DNA of 64,000 bases from contig NZ_JADLJL010000007.1 in assembly GCF_015680235.1 (NCBI RefSeq), positions 95,764 to 159,763 on the forward strand, in the 5' to 3' direction. The notes beneath the pieces are model-generated. The model was not told the origin of the DNA. It searched no databases and saw nothing but the letters and a program-made list of their open reading frames with translations. The translations under genes and the position numbers were made by a program. The stretch comes from Pseudomonas guariconensis. Its GTDB lineage: Bacteria > Pseudomonadota > Gammaproteobacteria > Pseudomonadales > Pseudomonadaceae. Each line of letters starts with the position of its first letter. Position 1 is the stretch's first letter. Below are positions 27,262 to 34,469 of this stretch, piece by piece.

Positions 27262-27399
27262 CTATTGCACTTGTATAACAAGGATCAACAGGGTTGGTTG
27301 CTGTGTAAGCATTGCCGGTGAGAGTGCCACAGACAGCACCAAGTCGCAGATGAATCCACCAACGATGGCCACCGTGAGGTCATGAAGAAATTTACGCAT
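27262..27399 (-). CDS. Candidate Ldr/Fst-like small membrane peptide
   Basis: A 45-residue frame begins MRKFLHDLTVAIVGGFICDL and continues VLSVALSPAMLTQQ. The F-x-H-D-L-x(4)-I-x-x-G-x-I pattern followed by a hydrophobic helix resembles E. coli LdrD (FWHDLAAPILAGIITAAIV) and Fst toxins of type I toxin-antitoxin systems. A stable hairpin sits directly before the ATG and could block ribosome access. The opposite strand carries a terminator, suggesting an antisense RNA. No homology search was possible. Confidence 0.4.
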   Translation of the reverse strand: MRKFLHDLTVAIVGGFICDLVLSVALSPAMLTQQPTLLILVIQVQ

Positions 27400-27400
27400 T

Positions 27401-27433
27401 TGGGAGAGTCCCGTTTCGTTAAGGGACTCCCAT
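27401..27433 (-). promoter_or_regulatory. Hairpin next to the start of the small peptide gene
   Basis: On the minus strand GGGAGTCCC and GGGACTCTCCC flank a short A-rich loop and end three bases before the ATG at 27399. The folded form would sequester the only purine-rich ribosome-binding sequence. Type I toxin mRNAs commonly show such leader structure. Confidence 0.45.
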
Positions 27434-27451
27434 TAAATTGTCACCGCTCGC

Positions 27452-27481
27452 GTGCCAGAACCACCCTGGCACATTTTTTTT
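27452..27481 (+). terminator. Orphan plus-strand terminator opposite the small peptide gene
   Basis: GTGCCAG-AACCACC-CTGGCAC followed by ATTTTTTTT is a clear rho-independent terminator for rightward transcription. No rightward gene precedes it, because the nearby genes and leaders point left. It therefore implies a plus-strand RNA that would run antisense across 27262-27399. Confidence 0.75.
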
Positions 27482-27498
27482 GCCGCTCTGAAAGCCGC

Positions 27499-27732
27499 TC
27501 ATGCAGGTGTATTCGCGTGCCACCAGCGGGTTGTTCTAGGAAGCTTGTCACCACTCATGACCAAACAAGTCAGGGTGGCAGCAATACGCGGGTTGGCCGA
27601 CCGGGACGAAAGGGGCCCGGCACACCCGAAGGTGTCCCGCGCACCACCGCCATGACGCAACATCGCGGGCACAAAAAAAGCGCCTGCGATGAAGACTGGG
27701 CGCTGTTGCGCCTTTCGATTCCGACCGGCCAA
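27499..27732 (-). CDS. Icd/Ash-like reading frame B
   Basis: The 77-residue frame contains AGAFFVPAMLRHGGGARDTFG and SSRSANPRIAATLTCLVMSG, the pattern seen in proteins annotated as Icd-like or Ash in prophages and satellites. Its first third overlaps the terminator of leader B: the conserved G-A-F-F is encoded by the T-run. Translation is therefore uncertain, and the conservation may reflect RNA structure. No conserved start or ribosome site is convincing. Confidence 0.45.
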   Translation of the reverse strand: MAGRNRKAQQRPVFIAGAFFVPAMLRHGGGARDTFGCAGPLSSRSANPRIAATLTCLVMSGDKLPRTTRWWHANTPA

Positions 27733-27760
27733 GGTCGCATCGCCGATGTGTCGGCGACCT
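27673..27760 (-). ncRNA. C4-type antisense RNA leader, copy B
   Basis: Same architecture as copy A with different bases: AGGTCGC/GCGACCT stem (27760-27732), then GGCGC-AACA-GCGCC (27712-27699), then a second GGCGC (27684-27680) followed by seven Ts. The segment TTGGCCG (27732-27726) is complementary to CGGCCAA at 27599-27593. The complementary pair thus covaries with copy A (TTGGCGA with TCGCCAA), which supports a functional antisense contact. Confidence 0.62.
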
Positions 27761-27829
27761 AGGCGTTTTATCCCCGTGGGCAGGGTTGTGCAACCTTGCT
27801 TGCCCAGTGAGGCAAGTGAATGCGCAATC

Positions 27830-28321
27830 TCACTTTTCCTGACCGCTTTTCCGTGCCCGTGGCGATGCCGGCCTCGACACTGCCTTCTTCGCTTTGGCTG
27901 CCGCAGGGCTTTTTCCTCGTTTCGGTCCGGCCATCACGTTGGAACTGGCCAGCGGCGAAAGATTCGCCACCAGCGGCGCGGCCACAGCGATTGGCCCACC
28001 AGCCTTCAACTGGCCAACATTGTTGCCGACGACCGTTCCAGTGGGCTTATCTTTGGCAGTCATCACCATACCCATCCGCACGCCAAAGAGACGCAGCACG
28101 GCCTCCAAAGTGCTGAGCTTCGGATTCGACTTCCCGCTTTCCAGTTCGTACAGGCTTTTCGTGGACATCTTGCACATGACCGCGAAGGTCTCTTGGTCAA
28201 GCCCGGTGACTTCGAGCCGCAGACGGCGGATGGATGTCCCAATTGGATCGAGCCCCGCCGCGTTGCGCTTGACGATATCCTCTACGAGCTGAGCGCGCTC
28301 TTCAGGCTGTAGTTTTTTCAT
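27830..28321 (-). CDS. XRE/Cro-type HTH protein, putative antitoxin of the HipA pair
   Basis: The 163-residue protein has a central helix-turn-helix (GTSIRRLRLEVTGLDQETFA, then MSTKSLYELESGKSNPKLSTLEAVLRLFG) and a basic, Ala/Pro/Lys-rich C-terminal tail. The domain resembles HipB-type repressors. Its ATG overlaps the hipA stop as ATGA, so the pair is translationally coupled, but the toxin-like gene comes first, the reverse of classical hipBA. A role as repressor and antitoxin is inferred from this pairing. Confidence 0.82.
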   Translation of the reverse strand: MKKLQPEERAQLVEDIVKRNAAGLDPIGTSIRRLRLEVTGLDQETFAVMCKMSTKSLYELESGKSNPKLSTLEAVLRLFGVRMGMVMTAKDKPTGTVVGNNVGQLKAGGPIAVAAPLVANLSPLASSNVMAGPKRGKSPAAAKAKKAVSRPASPRARKSGQEK

Positions 28322-29634
28322 CGCAGTCCCCACTCCACGAGTCGCTTATCCAGGTTATTCACGGGTAGAGAGGCTGCATTGCGCATCGATTCAGGAGCAT
28401 CGGTCAACAGATCGGGCAACGCCCGGAATTCCTCAGCCGCATTCATCAACCGTTGCAGCAGAACATCGGGATCAGTGTAACCAACAAGCTCAGCGCAGTT
28501 GTCGCCCCAATTAGAAGACCCCTTACGCTCCGCCGCCCACTTCGTCGTCCGTGTGATGCCTTCTTCATCCAGGATCATTGGCGCGAGGTCATAGATTGGC
28601 GCTAAACGAAACCTCCCACCCTCACGCATGATGGAGGTGTTGCGGCCGTGGTTATCGGTGTTCCCTAGAATGCGGTTCAGCAGATCGCGCCGCACGTACT
28701 CGAACACCAGGTCGTCCACCTCATCCTGCTGGCCGTTCTCGATCCATAGACCTACCAGTCGGTGAACCACTTCGGCGTGTGCCATCGGATGCCCGTAGCC
28801 GGTAATGCCGCAGATCGAGTACACCGACTCCAGCGGTATCCGCTCCACCACGCCATCCACTACTCGGCGATCAAATCGTGGCATCCAGAGGCTTGGCTTC
28901 ACCGCCTCTTCAAGTGCCAAACCATCAGTGGGAACCGTATCAAGGCCGAGGGCAGCAACCGCCTTGTAGTAATGAAACTCTGTTCGCAGGATGTCTTTGT
29001 CGCGCTCGCCACCTCGATTACGCGCAAACTTGATCAGCCAGTGACGGCACGCCTGGTCATCGGGGAGCATCGCATCAGCGTACAAAGCACCGTCGCGGGC
29101 TTCGGTCATGACCAGCTTGGGGGCTTGCCCGTTGGCACCGGTAGCACCGCCCAACGCCGCACCGGCTTCATAGGCGTACTCAAGAAATTCGTTCGTCCTG
29201 TCCACGACCTCAGCGTGCGCGAAAGCCTCGTTCCGATCTGGCTGAAGGCCTTCCACCGACTCCTTGATGCGCACATGCCCAATAGGGGCCGGCGTGAAAC
29301 GTTCTAGAAGGTACAGCCCCATTTCCACGCCTTCGGGTTTAAGACGCCCGTAGCGGGATTCAAGAGAATCCTTGGCAGCACCAGAGGGAATGATGTCGTA
29401 GAGGAATGCTGGATACCCTTTGACGTCATGGTGGTCCCAGTTCAACGGAAGGTTAACGCTTAGGGCCAGTTCGCAACGATCTTCCATGCGGTCAACGTTC
29501 GCGATGATGTATTCGTCGTCGTATGCGACAAGACACCTTCCATCAGCAACACGCTCGGGGTTCTCAACCGTGAGTGTTGCTGCATCGCTCCATGCACCAT
29601 CGGAGAAAGCCTGGATCGTGAGTCTGAGCGGCAT
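28318..29634 (-). CDS. HipA-like serine/threonine kinase (toxin component)
   Basis: The 438-residue protein carries the HipA N-terminal subdomain and the HipA-C kinase fold: ATGANGQAPKLVM as the ATP-loop region, WLIKFARNR with the nucleotide-binding lysine, and RILGNTDNHGRNTSIM as the catalytic loop before IYDLAPM. HipA kinases inhibit growth by phosphorylating targets such as glutamyl-tRNA synthetase; the target here is unknown. ATG 29634 is preferred to ATG 29655, which lies in the inverted repeat too close to the predicted transcription start. Confidence 0.87.
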   Translation of the reverse strand: MPLRLTIQAFSDGAWSDAATLTVENPERVADGRCLVAYDDEYIIANVDRMEDRCELALSVNLPLNWDHHDVKGYPAFLYDIIPSGAAKDSLESRYGRLKPEGVEMGLYLLERFTPAPIGHVRIKESVEGLQPDRNEAFAHAEVVDRTNEFLEYAYEAGAALGGATGANGQAPKLVMTEARDGALYADAMLPDDQACRHWLIKFARNRGGERDKDILRTEFHYYKAVAALGLDTVPTDGLALEEAVKPSLWMPRFDRRVVDGVVERIPLESVYSICGITGYGHPMAHAEVVHRLVGLWIENGQQDEVDDLVFEYVRRDLLNRILGNTDNHGRNTSIMREGGRFRLAPIYDLAPMILDEEGITRTTKWAAERKGSSNWGDNCAELVGYTDPDVLLQRLMNAAEEFRALPDLLTDAPESMRNAASLPVNNLDKRLVEWGLR

Positions 29635-29646
29635 CGCAACACCATT

Positions 29647-29740
29647 AATCAGCATTTGAATGCTGATTATCATAGTGTGCACGGGAGAAACCGGCAATAC
29701 TTTGCTGATTAGAAGCGTCAGCACGGGTAAAACCGGCACC
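29647..29740 (-). promoter_or_regulatory. Promoter and operator region of the hipA-like operon
   Basis: On the minus strand TTGCCG (29697-29692) and TATGAT (29674-29669) are separated by 17 bases, a good sigma-70 promoter. Immediately downstream AATCAGCATT-TG-AATGCTGATT (29647-29668) is a perfect 10-2-10 palindrome. Two direct repeats containing GCACGGG and AAACCGGCA (from 29679 and 29721, 42 bases or four helical turns apart) overlap and precede the promoter. These are likely binding sites of the HTH protein. Confidence 0.7.
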
Positions 29741-29863
29741 ATACTACCGATTATGCATTCACAGCGCATGGGAGGGTGCTAGAGGTAGTTGCTGCGCCTG
29801 GGAAGCAGAACTGCCTGTGATTCGGCTTTTGGGTTATAGGGCCATGTTTATTTGCGTGGTCAG

Positions 29864-30010
29864 GTGGTGGATGGCTACCAAGAGGCGCAGCATGCCGGCA
29901 CACCTTCAGAAGAAGTCGAGCAGCTACGGCAGCACGCGGAGTTCCTGTTTCAGTCAGTGATGGATTACCAGCTTCATGCGTTGAGGGGGCAGCCGTTCGA
30001 TAGTCATTGA
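29864..30010 (+). CDS. Short open frame, probable gene remnant
   Basis: A frame from GTG 29864 encodes 48 residues including DGYQEAQHAGTPSEEVEQLR and HAEFLFQSVMDYQLHALRGQ. The composition is protein-like and helical, unlike random translation, but there is no ribosome site and the length is small. It could be the 3' end of a lost phage or island gene. Family not recognised. Bases 29770-29863 and 30011-30159 show nothing else. Confidence 0.3.
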   Translation: MVDGYQEAQHAGTPSEEVEQLRQHAEFLFQSVMDYQLHALRGQPFDSH

Positions 30011-30159
30011 ACTGACTCGATAAGCTCTGCCCTCAGGCTCCGCACCTTGCCAACGCGTTACCACGCGAAAACGGTGATTTTTTGATCTTTGCTGCTACGC
30101 CAGCTAACTGCAGGTCGTGGATGCTGCTTTTGCCTGTCAGGCATGCGTGCGTCCCCACT

Positions 30160-30350
30160 CATCTTGGTCCCGCGTGTGGAATAGCGGACGCCTTCAATCG
30201 GCTTACGGGTATCGGGGATCTCCCACTTCGCCCGTTGAGGTCGAATTCATCCCATCGGGCGAAGCGCAGTTCGCTGGAGCGCACGAACACATGCAGCGTC
30301 AGCAGCACTGCGAGCCGAGTCAGCTCGCGACCGGTGTAGTTGTCGATTCG
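30160..30350 (-). pseudogene. Fragment of a P4-type tyrosine integrase
   Basis: On the minus strand RIDNYTGRELTRLAVLLTLH and FVRSSELRFARWDEFDLNG (from 30350) continue, after a frameshift near 30228, as WEIPDTRKPIEGVRYSTRGTKM ending at 30160. This is the start of the catalytic domain of a P4-like integrase with its Arg box (VRSSELR). The rest, including the H-x-x-R and tyrosine, is missing. The fragment is fused to phage-like genes of opposite orientation. Confidence 0.85.
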
Positions 30351-30902
30351 GTCAAGGCCCGTCAGTCGCTCGACGCATACACCCTTTTCACCGACGCCGC
30401 TAAAGCGGCTCTGCCCAGTATCGCCGAAACAGCGGGCGCGGCGATGGATGCCGAGTGCAGGGCCTATGTCTACGACCTGAACTCGAAGGACCGTAGTGAC
30501 CTGATGGCCGAAATGCGCCAGGGCCGGGAGCAGCGCATCACCGCAGCAATCCTGCGCGGCCCCGCCCGTCTCAGCGGTTTTTCCAATGAACAGCTGATCC
30601 AGCTCGGCGCCGCCGGCATTGCTGTCCATCACACTGATGCCGTGCTGACGCTGGGCCGCCTGGCGGGTGGTATGCGCGACCTCCTGCACATGGTGCAGCC
30701 CCTGGGCAATGACGTCATCCGGGCCGGGGTAGAGCTTGACAGCAAGACAGCAGAGATCGGCTCCCTGACTAAGGTAAGCCAGGGCCTGATGGACCTGATC
30801 GAGTGGCTCAAGCCGATTCCGCTGGAACTGCCAAGCAACACCCCCCTGACGCCCGAGATGGCTGAGCGGATAAAGCAGCAGCCCTCTGCGGAGGCGGCCT
30901 AA
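30291..30902 (+). CDS. Phage-associated protein of unknown function, 5' end replaced
   Basis: The frame is open from 30117, but its first part is antisense to the integrase fragment. Authentic sequence seems to begin after about 30350: ARQSLDAYTLFTDAAKAALP, later RDLLHMVQPLGNDVIRAGVE. ATG 30291 would give a 203-residue fusion, ATG 30444 a 152-residue protein. The stop overlaps the next start by one base. The product is alpha-helical; family not recognised. Linkage to the tail-assembly gene suggests phage origin. Confidence 0.5.
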   Translation: MQRQQHCEPSQLATGVVVDSVKARQSLDAYTLFTDAAKAALPSIAETAGAAMDAECRAYVYDLNSKDRSDLMAEMRQGREQRITAAILRGPARLSGFSNEQLIQLGAAGIAVHHTDAVLTLGRLAGGMRDLLHMVQPLGNDVIRAGVELDSKTAEIGSLTKVSQGLMDLIEWLKPIPLELPSNTPLTPEMAERIKQQPSAEAA

Positions 30903-31243
30903 TGAGCTACAAAGATCGATTCAGCGAGGCGTGCAAAACCGGCGACTTCGCCGTCAATCCCATAGCTGTGAGCGGCTATGACGTCTGGAATGTGCAGTGC
31001 GTGCAGCGTGGTCGCCACGTCGACATAGACGGCCCATTTTTCACTGAAGAAGAGGCGCGCATCTCAGCCGACCTGCTGCGCGGATCTTACCGCGGCGTGA
31101 AGGCAGTATCGGCCTGCCACTGCGCAGCCTGGAACCCTGACCCTGCCCGCGAGAAGGCTATTCGCATCCAGGGCCTGCAGAGTCGCGAAATGCTCGCTCG
31201 CCGCCTGGGTGTCCACCTTCCAATCCCAAAGGAGAATCCATGA
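30902..31243 (+). CDS. Phage-associated hypothetical protein
   Basis: The 113-residue protein starts MSYKDRFSEACKTGDFAVNP and contains YDVWNVQCVQRGRHVDIDGP. It is coupled on both sides, overlapping the previous stop by one base and the next start by four bases. No family was recognised. The tight spacing indicates a former phage operon. Confidence 0.65.
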   Translation: MSYKDRFSEACKTGDFAVNPIAVSGYDVWNVQCVQRGRHVDIDGPFFTEEEARISADLLRGSYRGVKAVSACHCAAWNPDPAREKAIRIQGLQSREMLARRLGVHLPIPKENP

Positions 31244-31860
31244 TGACTGCTCAAGTTCGAAGAGCTGAAGCTTGGACCACCGTTTACCTGTCCGGCCCGC
31301 TGATTCGCAAGTTCTTCCGCAAGAAAGATTATCTGCTGGACAGCCAAAACACCTGGGAGGTATTCCGAGCCTTGAAGGCCACGCTAGAAGGCTTTGAGCA
31401 GGAGATCAAGCGCCTGGAAGCGCTAGGTATGCGGTTCGCGATCTTCCGAAACAGGAAGAATGTCGGTGAAGATGATTTCGAGCGTGGCGGTGCTAGTGAG
31501 ATCCGAATCGTGCCCGTAGTCGGCGGGAGCAAACGCGGGGGTACCCTGCAGACGATCGTGGGGGCTGTGATGGTCGTGGTCGGCCTTGTGATTACCGGCG
31601 GCACGTTCGGCGCCGGGGCTCCATTCGGCTCAGCCATGATAACGATGGGCGCCTCAATGATGGTCGGCGGCGTGATACAAATGCTCAGCCCCCAGGCAAA
31701 AGGGCTTTCTCAAAGCGGCACCCCTGAAAACCTGCCTTCGTATGCCTTCGGTTCCGCCAAGAACACCACTGCCAGCGGCAACCCTGTACCGATTTGCATC
31801 GGAGAACGACGCTGGGGCGGAGCGATTATATCCGCCTCAATCGAAGCACAAGATAAATGA
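31240..31860 (+). CDS. Lambda TipI-type phage tail assembly protein
   Basis: The 206-residue protein has the layout of lambda tail assembly protein I: an N-terminal globular part with FEQEIKRLEALGMRFAIFRN, then EIRIVPVVGGSKRGGTLQTI. Two glycine-rich hydrophobic helices follow (IVGAVMVVVGLVITGGTFGA, GASMMVGGVIQMLSPQ), then PENLPSYAFGSAKNTTASGN and PVPICIGERRWGGAIISASI. AGGAG lies 6 bases before ATG 31240. The tip protein J that normally follows is absent, so this is a prophage fragment. Confidence 0.87.
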   Translation: MMTAQVRRAEAWTTVYLSGPLIRKFFRKKDYLLDSQNTWEVFRALKATLEGFEQEIKRLEALGMRFAIFRNRKNVGEDDFERGGASEIRIVPVVGGSKRGGTLQTIVGAVMVVVGLVITGGTFGAGAPFGSAMITMGASMMVGGVIQMLSPQAKGLSQSGTPENLPSYAFGSAKNTTASGNPVPICIGERRWGGAIISASIEAQDK

Positions 31861-31868
31861 AAGCAAGC

Positions 31869-32795
31869 TCACGAGGACTTCTTGCCAAGCTCCGCTGCGC
31901 TGGCTATCGCCTTTTCTACCAAGTTGGTGGCGGCACCTACAACTGCCGGATCAGCTGGGCCAGTCTCGGCATTTGAAAATGCGCTTTGCCCACTTATATT
32001 CCAGTGGGCAAAGGCTTCCTTGACCTCTTCCCATTGAGCGTTAGCCCCATAAGTATCAAGATAAAACTCTCCAAAACGAATAGCATGGGCTCTCTCCCCA
32101 AGTTTCAAAGACTCATGCATATAAGACTTACTGAAAACAAAGGAGTACCTGGCAAGGAAGCCGCAAAGCCCGACCACGACCAAACCTCTAAAGAGGTGGA
32201 AAAAGTAATAAGCTAGACCTGCCCCTGATGCATGATGAAAGTTATCGGAGCTGTTAACCATAGTAAGAATGGCGATAATAACACCGATTACTAGCGAAAA
32301 AGCGCCTGCGACCGCCCAGGCTATGGATATCCCGTGGAACCGGCTCTCTTTCGAGCTTAGGAGGCCCAGTGCGTCCTTCACAAATCGTTTAGAATTTCCT
32401 TGCAGGGCTTTTTGGCTCTCTTCTGTAAGCCTTTTCTTTTCGAGCTCCAACTCTTTCCTTTGCTCTTCTAGAGTCATACGGAATGAAATAAGCTCATCTT
32501 TATCGGCAATCATCTGAGCCTGCTGCTCAGCTAGCCTCGACTCGAGAGCTTCTCTTCGTTGAGACAGAATTTGCTCTTGCTTTGAAAGCATTTCATTTCG
32601 TTGCTCTATCGAGGCCAGAAGCTCTGTTTCGCGTTGCGCGAAAATATTACGCTCCTGCTGCATCCTGCTCTCGATGTAATCTTCCCGCTCTGCTAACTGT
32701 TTACGCAGGCTGTCGAGTTCTTTTTCCCGTTTGGCTAGGACTGCGTATTGACGGCGCGACTCAAGGGCTGCAGCTTCAGAATCATGAACCGCCAT
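31869..32795 (-). CDS. Coiled-coil membrane protein of unknown function
   Basis: The 308-residue protein has a long N-terminal coiled coil (about residues 5-140, rich in E, R, Q, L) and two hydrophobic helices (SIAWAVAGAFSLVIGVIIAI and YYFFHLFRGLVVVGLCGFLA). A C-terminal cytoplasmic tail follows. AAGG precedes ATG 32795. It is less GC-rich than core genes and converges on the phage tail gene, the position of a phage accessory (moron) gene. A role in phage exclusion is conceivable but not shown by any motif. Confidence 0.65.
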   Translation of the reverse strand: MAVHDSEAAALESRRQYAVLAKREKELDSLRKQLAEREDYIESRMQQERNIFAQRETELLASIEQRNEMLSKQEQILSQRREALESRLAEQQAQMIADKDELISFRMTLEEQRKELELEKKRLTEESQKALQGNSKRFVKDALGLLSSKESRFHGISIAWAVAGAFSLVIGVIIAILTMVNSSDNFHHASGAGLAYYFFHLFRGLVVVGLCGFLARYSFVFSKSYMHESLKLGERAHAIRFGEFYLDTYGANAQWEEVKEAFAHWNISGQSAFSNAETGPADPAVVGAATNLVEKAIASAAELGKKSS

Positions 32796-32954
32796 TACTT
32801 GACCTTTGGATTGGTGGGAAAGGTAAGAATGATACATCGAGGTATGCCTAGGCTGATACGGGCAATTTGAGCTTTTATCAGCCTTTTTGCTTGATAAGTA
32901 CCACCCAAAATGCAACAGTATTAGGATAACACCCTAACTGATACAGGTTGCACT

Positions 32955-33581
32955 ATGTTCATCCGCGCCTACCTTCGAGCATCCACCGACGAGCAAGACG
33001 CCGGCCGTGCCCGTGCATCCCTGGAGAAGTTCGCCAGCGACCATAACAAGGTCATCGCCTGCGAGTACCTGGAGAACGCCAGCGGTGCCGCCGCAGATCG
33101 GCCGGAGCTGCTGCGCCTGCTCTCGGATGCACGCAAGGGTGACGTACTGCTTGTCGAATCCATCGACCGCCTTTCTCGTCTACCCGCTGATGACTGGGCC
33201 AAACTCAAGGCTGCGATCGACGCCAAGGGCCTGCGCATCGTCGCGCTGGATCTGCCCACCAGTCATCAGGGTATGCGTGACACGCGAGGCGACGAATTCA
33301 CCGACCGGATGCTGGCCGCGATCAACTCGATGCTGGTGGAAATGATGGCCGCGATCGCGCGCAAGGATTACGAGCAGCGGCGCGACCGCCAGGCCCAGGG
33401 CATTGAGAAGGCCAAGGCCGCTGGCAAATATCAGGGGCGGCCGGTGGACGCTGATCTGCACAAGCGCGTAAAGGAGCTACTGAAGGCTGGGCTTGGAATC
33501 CGCGCTGCGGCTCGGCACGCAAACTGTTCGACTACCACGGTGCTTAAAATTAAATCGCAATTTTTTCCAGAGCGTCTTTAG
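32955..33581 (+). CDS. Serine recombinase, resolvase/invertase family
   Basis: The 208-residue protein has the resolvase catalytic domain with nucleophile S10 (AYLRASTDEQDAG), conserved arginines and IDRLSRLPADDW. A C-terminal helix-turn-helix (VKELLKAGLGIRAAARHANCSTTTVLKI) follows. The family catalyses site-specific strand exchange through a 5'-phosphoserine link. No flanking inverted or res sites were recognised. It is divergent from the coiled-coil gene and converges on the DUF6602 gene with 2 bases between stops. Confidence 0.92.
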   Translation: MFIRAYLRASTDEQDAGRARASLEKFASDHNKVIACEYLENASGAAADRPELLRLLSDARKGDVLLVESIDRLSRLPADDWAKLKAAIDAKGLRIVALDLPTSHQGMRDTRGDEFTDRMLAAINSMLVEMMAAIARKDYEQRRDRQAQGIEKAKAAGKYQGRPVDADLHKRVKELLKAGLGIRAAARHANCSTTTVLKIKSQFFPERL

Positions 33582-33583
33582 CT

Positions 33584-34429
33584 TTAGATCTGAACATAAT
33601 CTGGGTGGGCAAATGCGTTCAGCTGCTCGCCCAGGATGTAAGTTGAGTAAGGCAATACAGCAGTCGTGCGCCCTCTGTGGCAAGCATTTACCAGCTCATT
33701 TAACAGAAATTGAAAATCCCCTCCGGGATGTTTGAAAAACGCAACTTGACTGGCTCCCACGGCACTGCGAAGCAATGCACCTTTAGCGTCAGCGAAGAGC
33801 ATTATCCCCTCCGTAAGCGAGACGACCACATTCGGAGAAAGGTGAGGGGCTGCCTCTGCGCAAATAGCAGCATAATTCTTACCGAGGGTTGCGCGACTAA
33901 CCCCGTAAGATTGACAGAGAACGAAGCAGAATGGCTGATCGTAGCGGTTCCGCTCTGGATCGAAGGCTTCAGAGTCAGCACCCTGTATTACCATTGCGCT
34001 GCCGAAGTGCCTAAAACACGTCGCGTCTTTCGATGCGCGCTGCAGTGATTTGACCCGTCTAATTTTGAGGACTGAATCTCGCAACTCCTTGCTTCCCAGC
34101 GTGCTCTTGATTTCGCCAACAGCAATCACCCCCTCGCACGGGATATAAGTCGCTTCCGGAGAGCCGCCAATAGAGAAAACAGGACAATTATCTCTTTCAT
34201 GGATCACCACATCTGCTTGATTCGATGTACCACCAAAAGAATCGATAACGCAGCCTGTTGCCACGCTAGCTGCCGCAGGCAGAAGCGTTTGAAGCTTCAT
34301 TCGAACGGAATGCTCGCGGGCCCCACCCACCAAGCCGGGCGTAGTTGCGTTGCCAGCCCGGGCGAAGCTATCTACTAGATCTTGAGCAAGATAACCAAGG
34401 AACTGAGATACATCAAAAGAATCATCCAT
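33584..34429 (-). CDS. DUF6602 family protein with nuclease-like D...E-x-K motif
   Basis: The 281-residue protein matches my recollection of DUF6602: SNQADVVIHERDNCPVFSIG then EGVIAVGEIKSTLGSKEL. The spacing of D73 and E106-x-K108 after predicted beta strands resembles a PD-(D/E)xK nuclease core, and a helical C-terminus follows. GC content is lower than in core genes. It is the last island gene before the tRNA scar and tRNA-Thr. Function is unknown; a restriction-like defence role is a hypothesis. Confidence 0.7.
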   Translation of the reverse strand: MDDSFDVSQFLGYLAQDLVDSFARAGNATTPGLVGGAREHSVRMKLQTLLPAAASVATGCVIDSFGGTSNQADVVIHERDNCPVFSIGGSPEATYIPCEGVIAVGEIKSTLGSKELRDSVLKIRRVKSLQRASKDATCFRHFGSAMVIQGADSEAFDPERNRYDQPFCFVLCQSYGVSRATLGKNYAAICAEAAPHLSPNVVVSLTEGIMLFADAKGALLRSAVGASQVAFFKHPGGDFQFLLNELVNACHRGRTTAVLPYSTYILGEQLNAFAHPDYVQI

Positions 34430-34469
34430 GAAGATGCCTCTTGAACAGTTGCGCGGGGTTGAGAAGATA

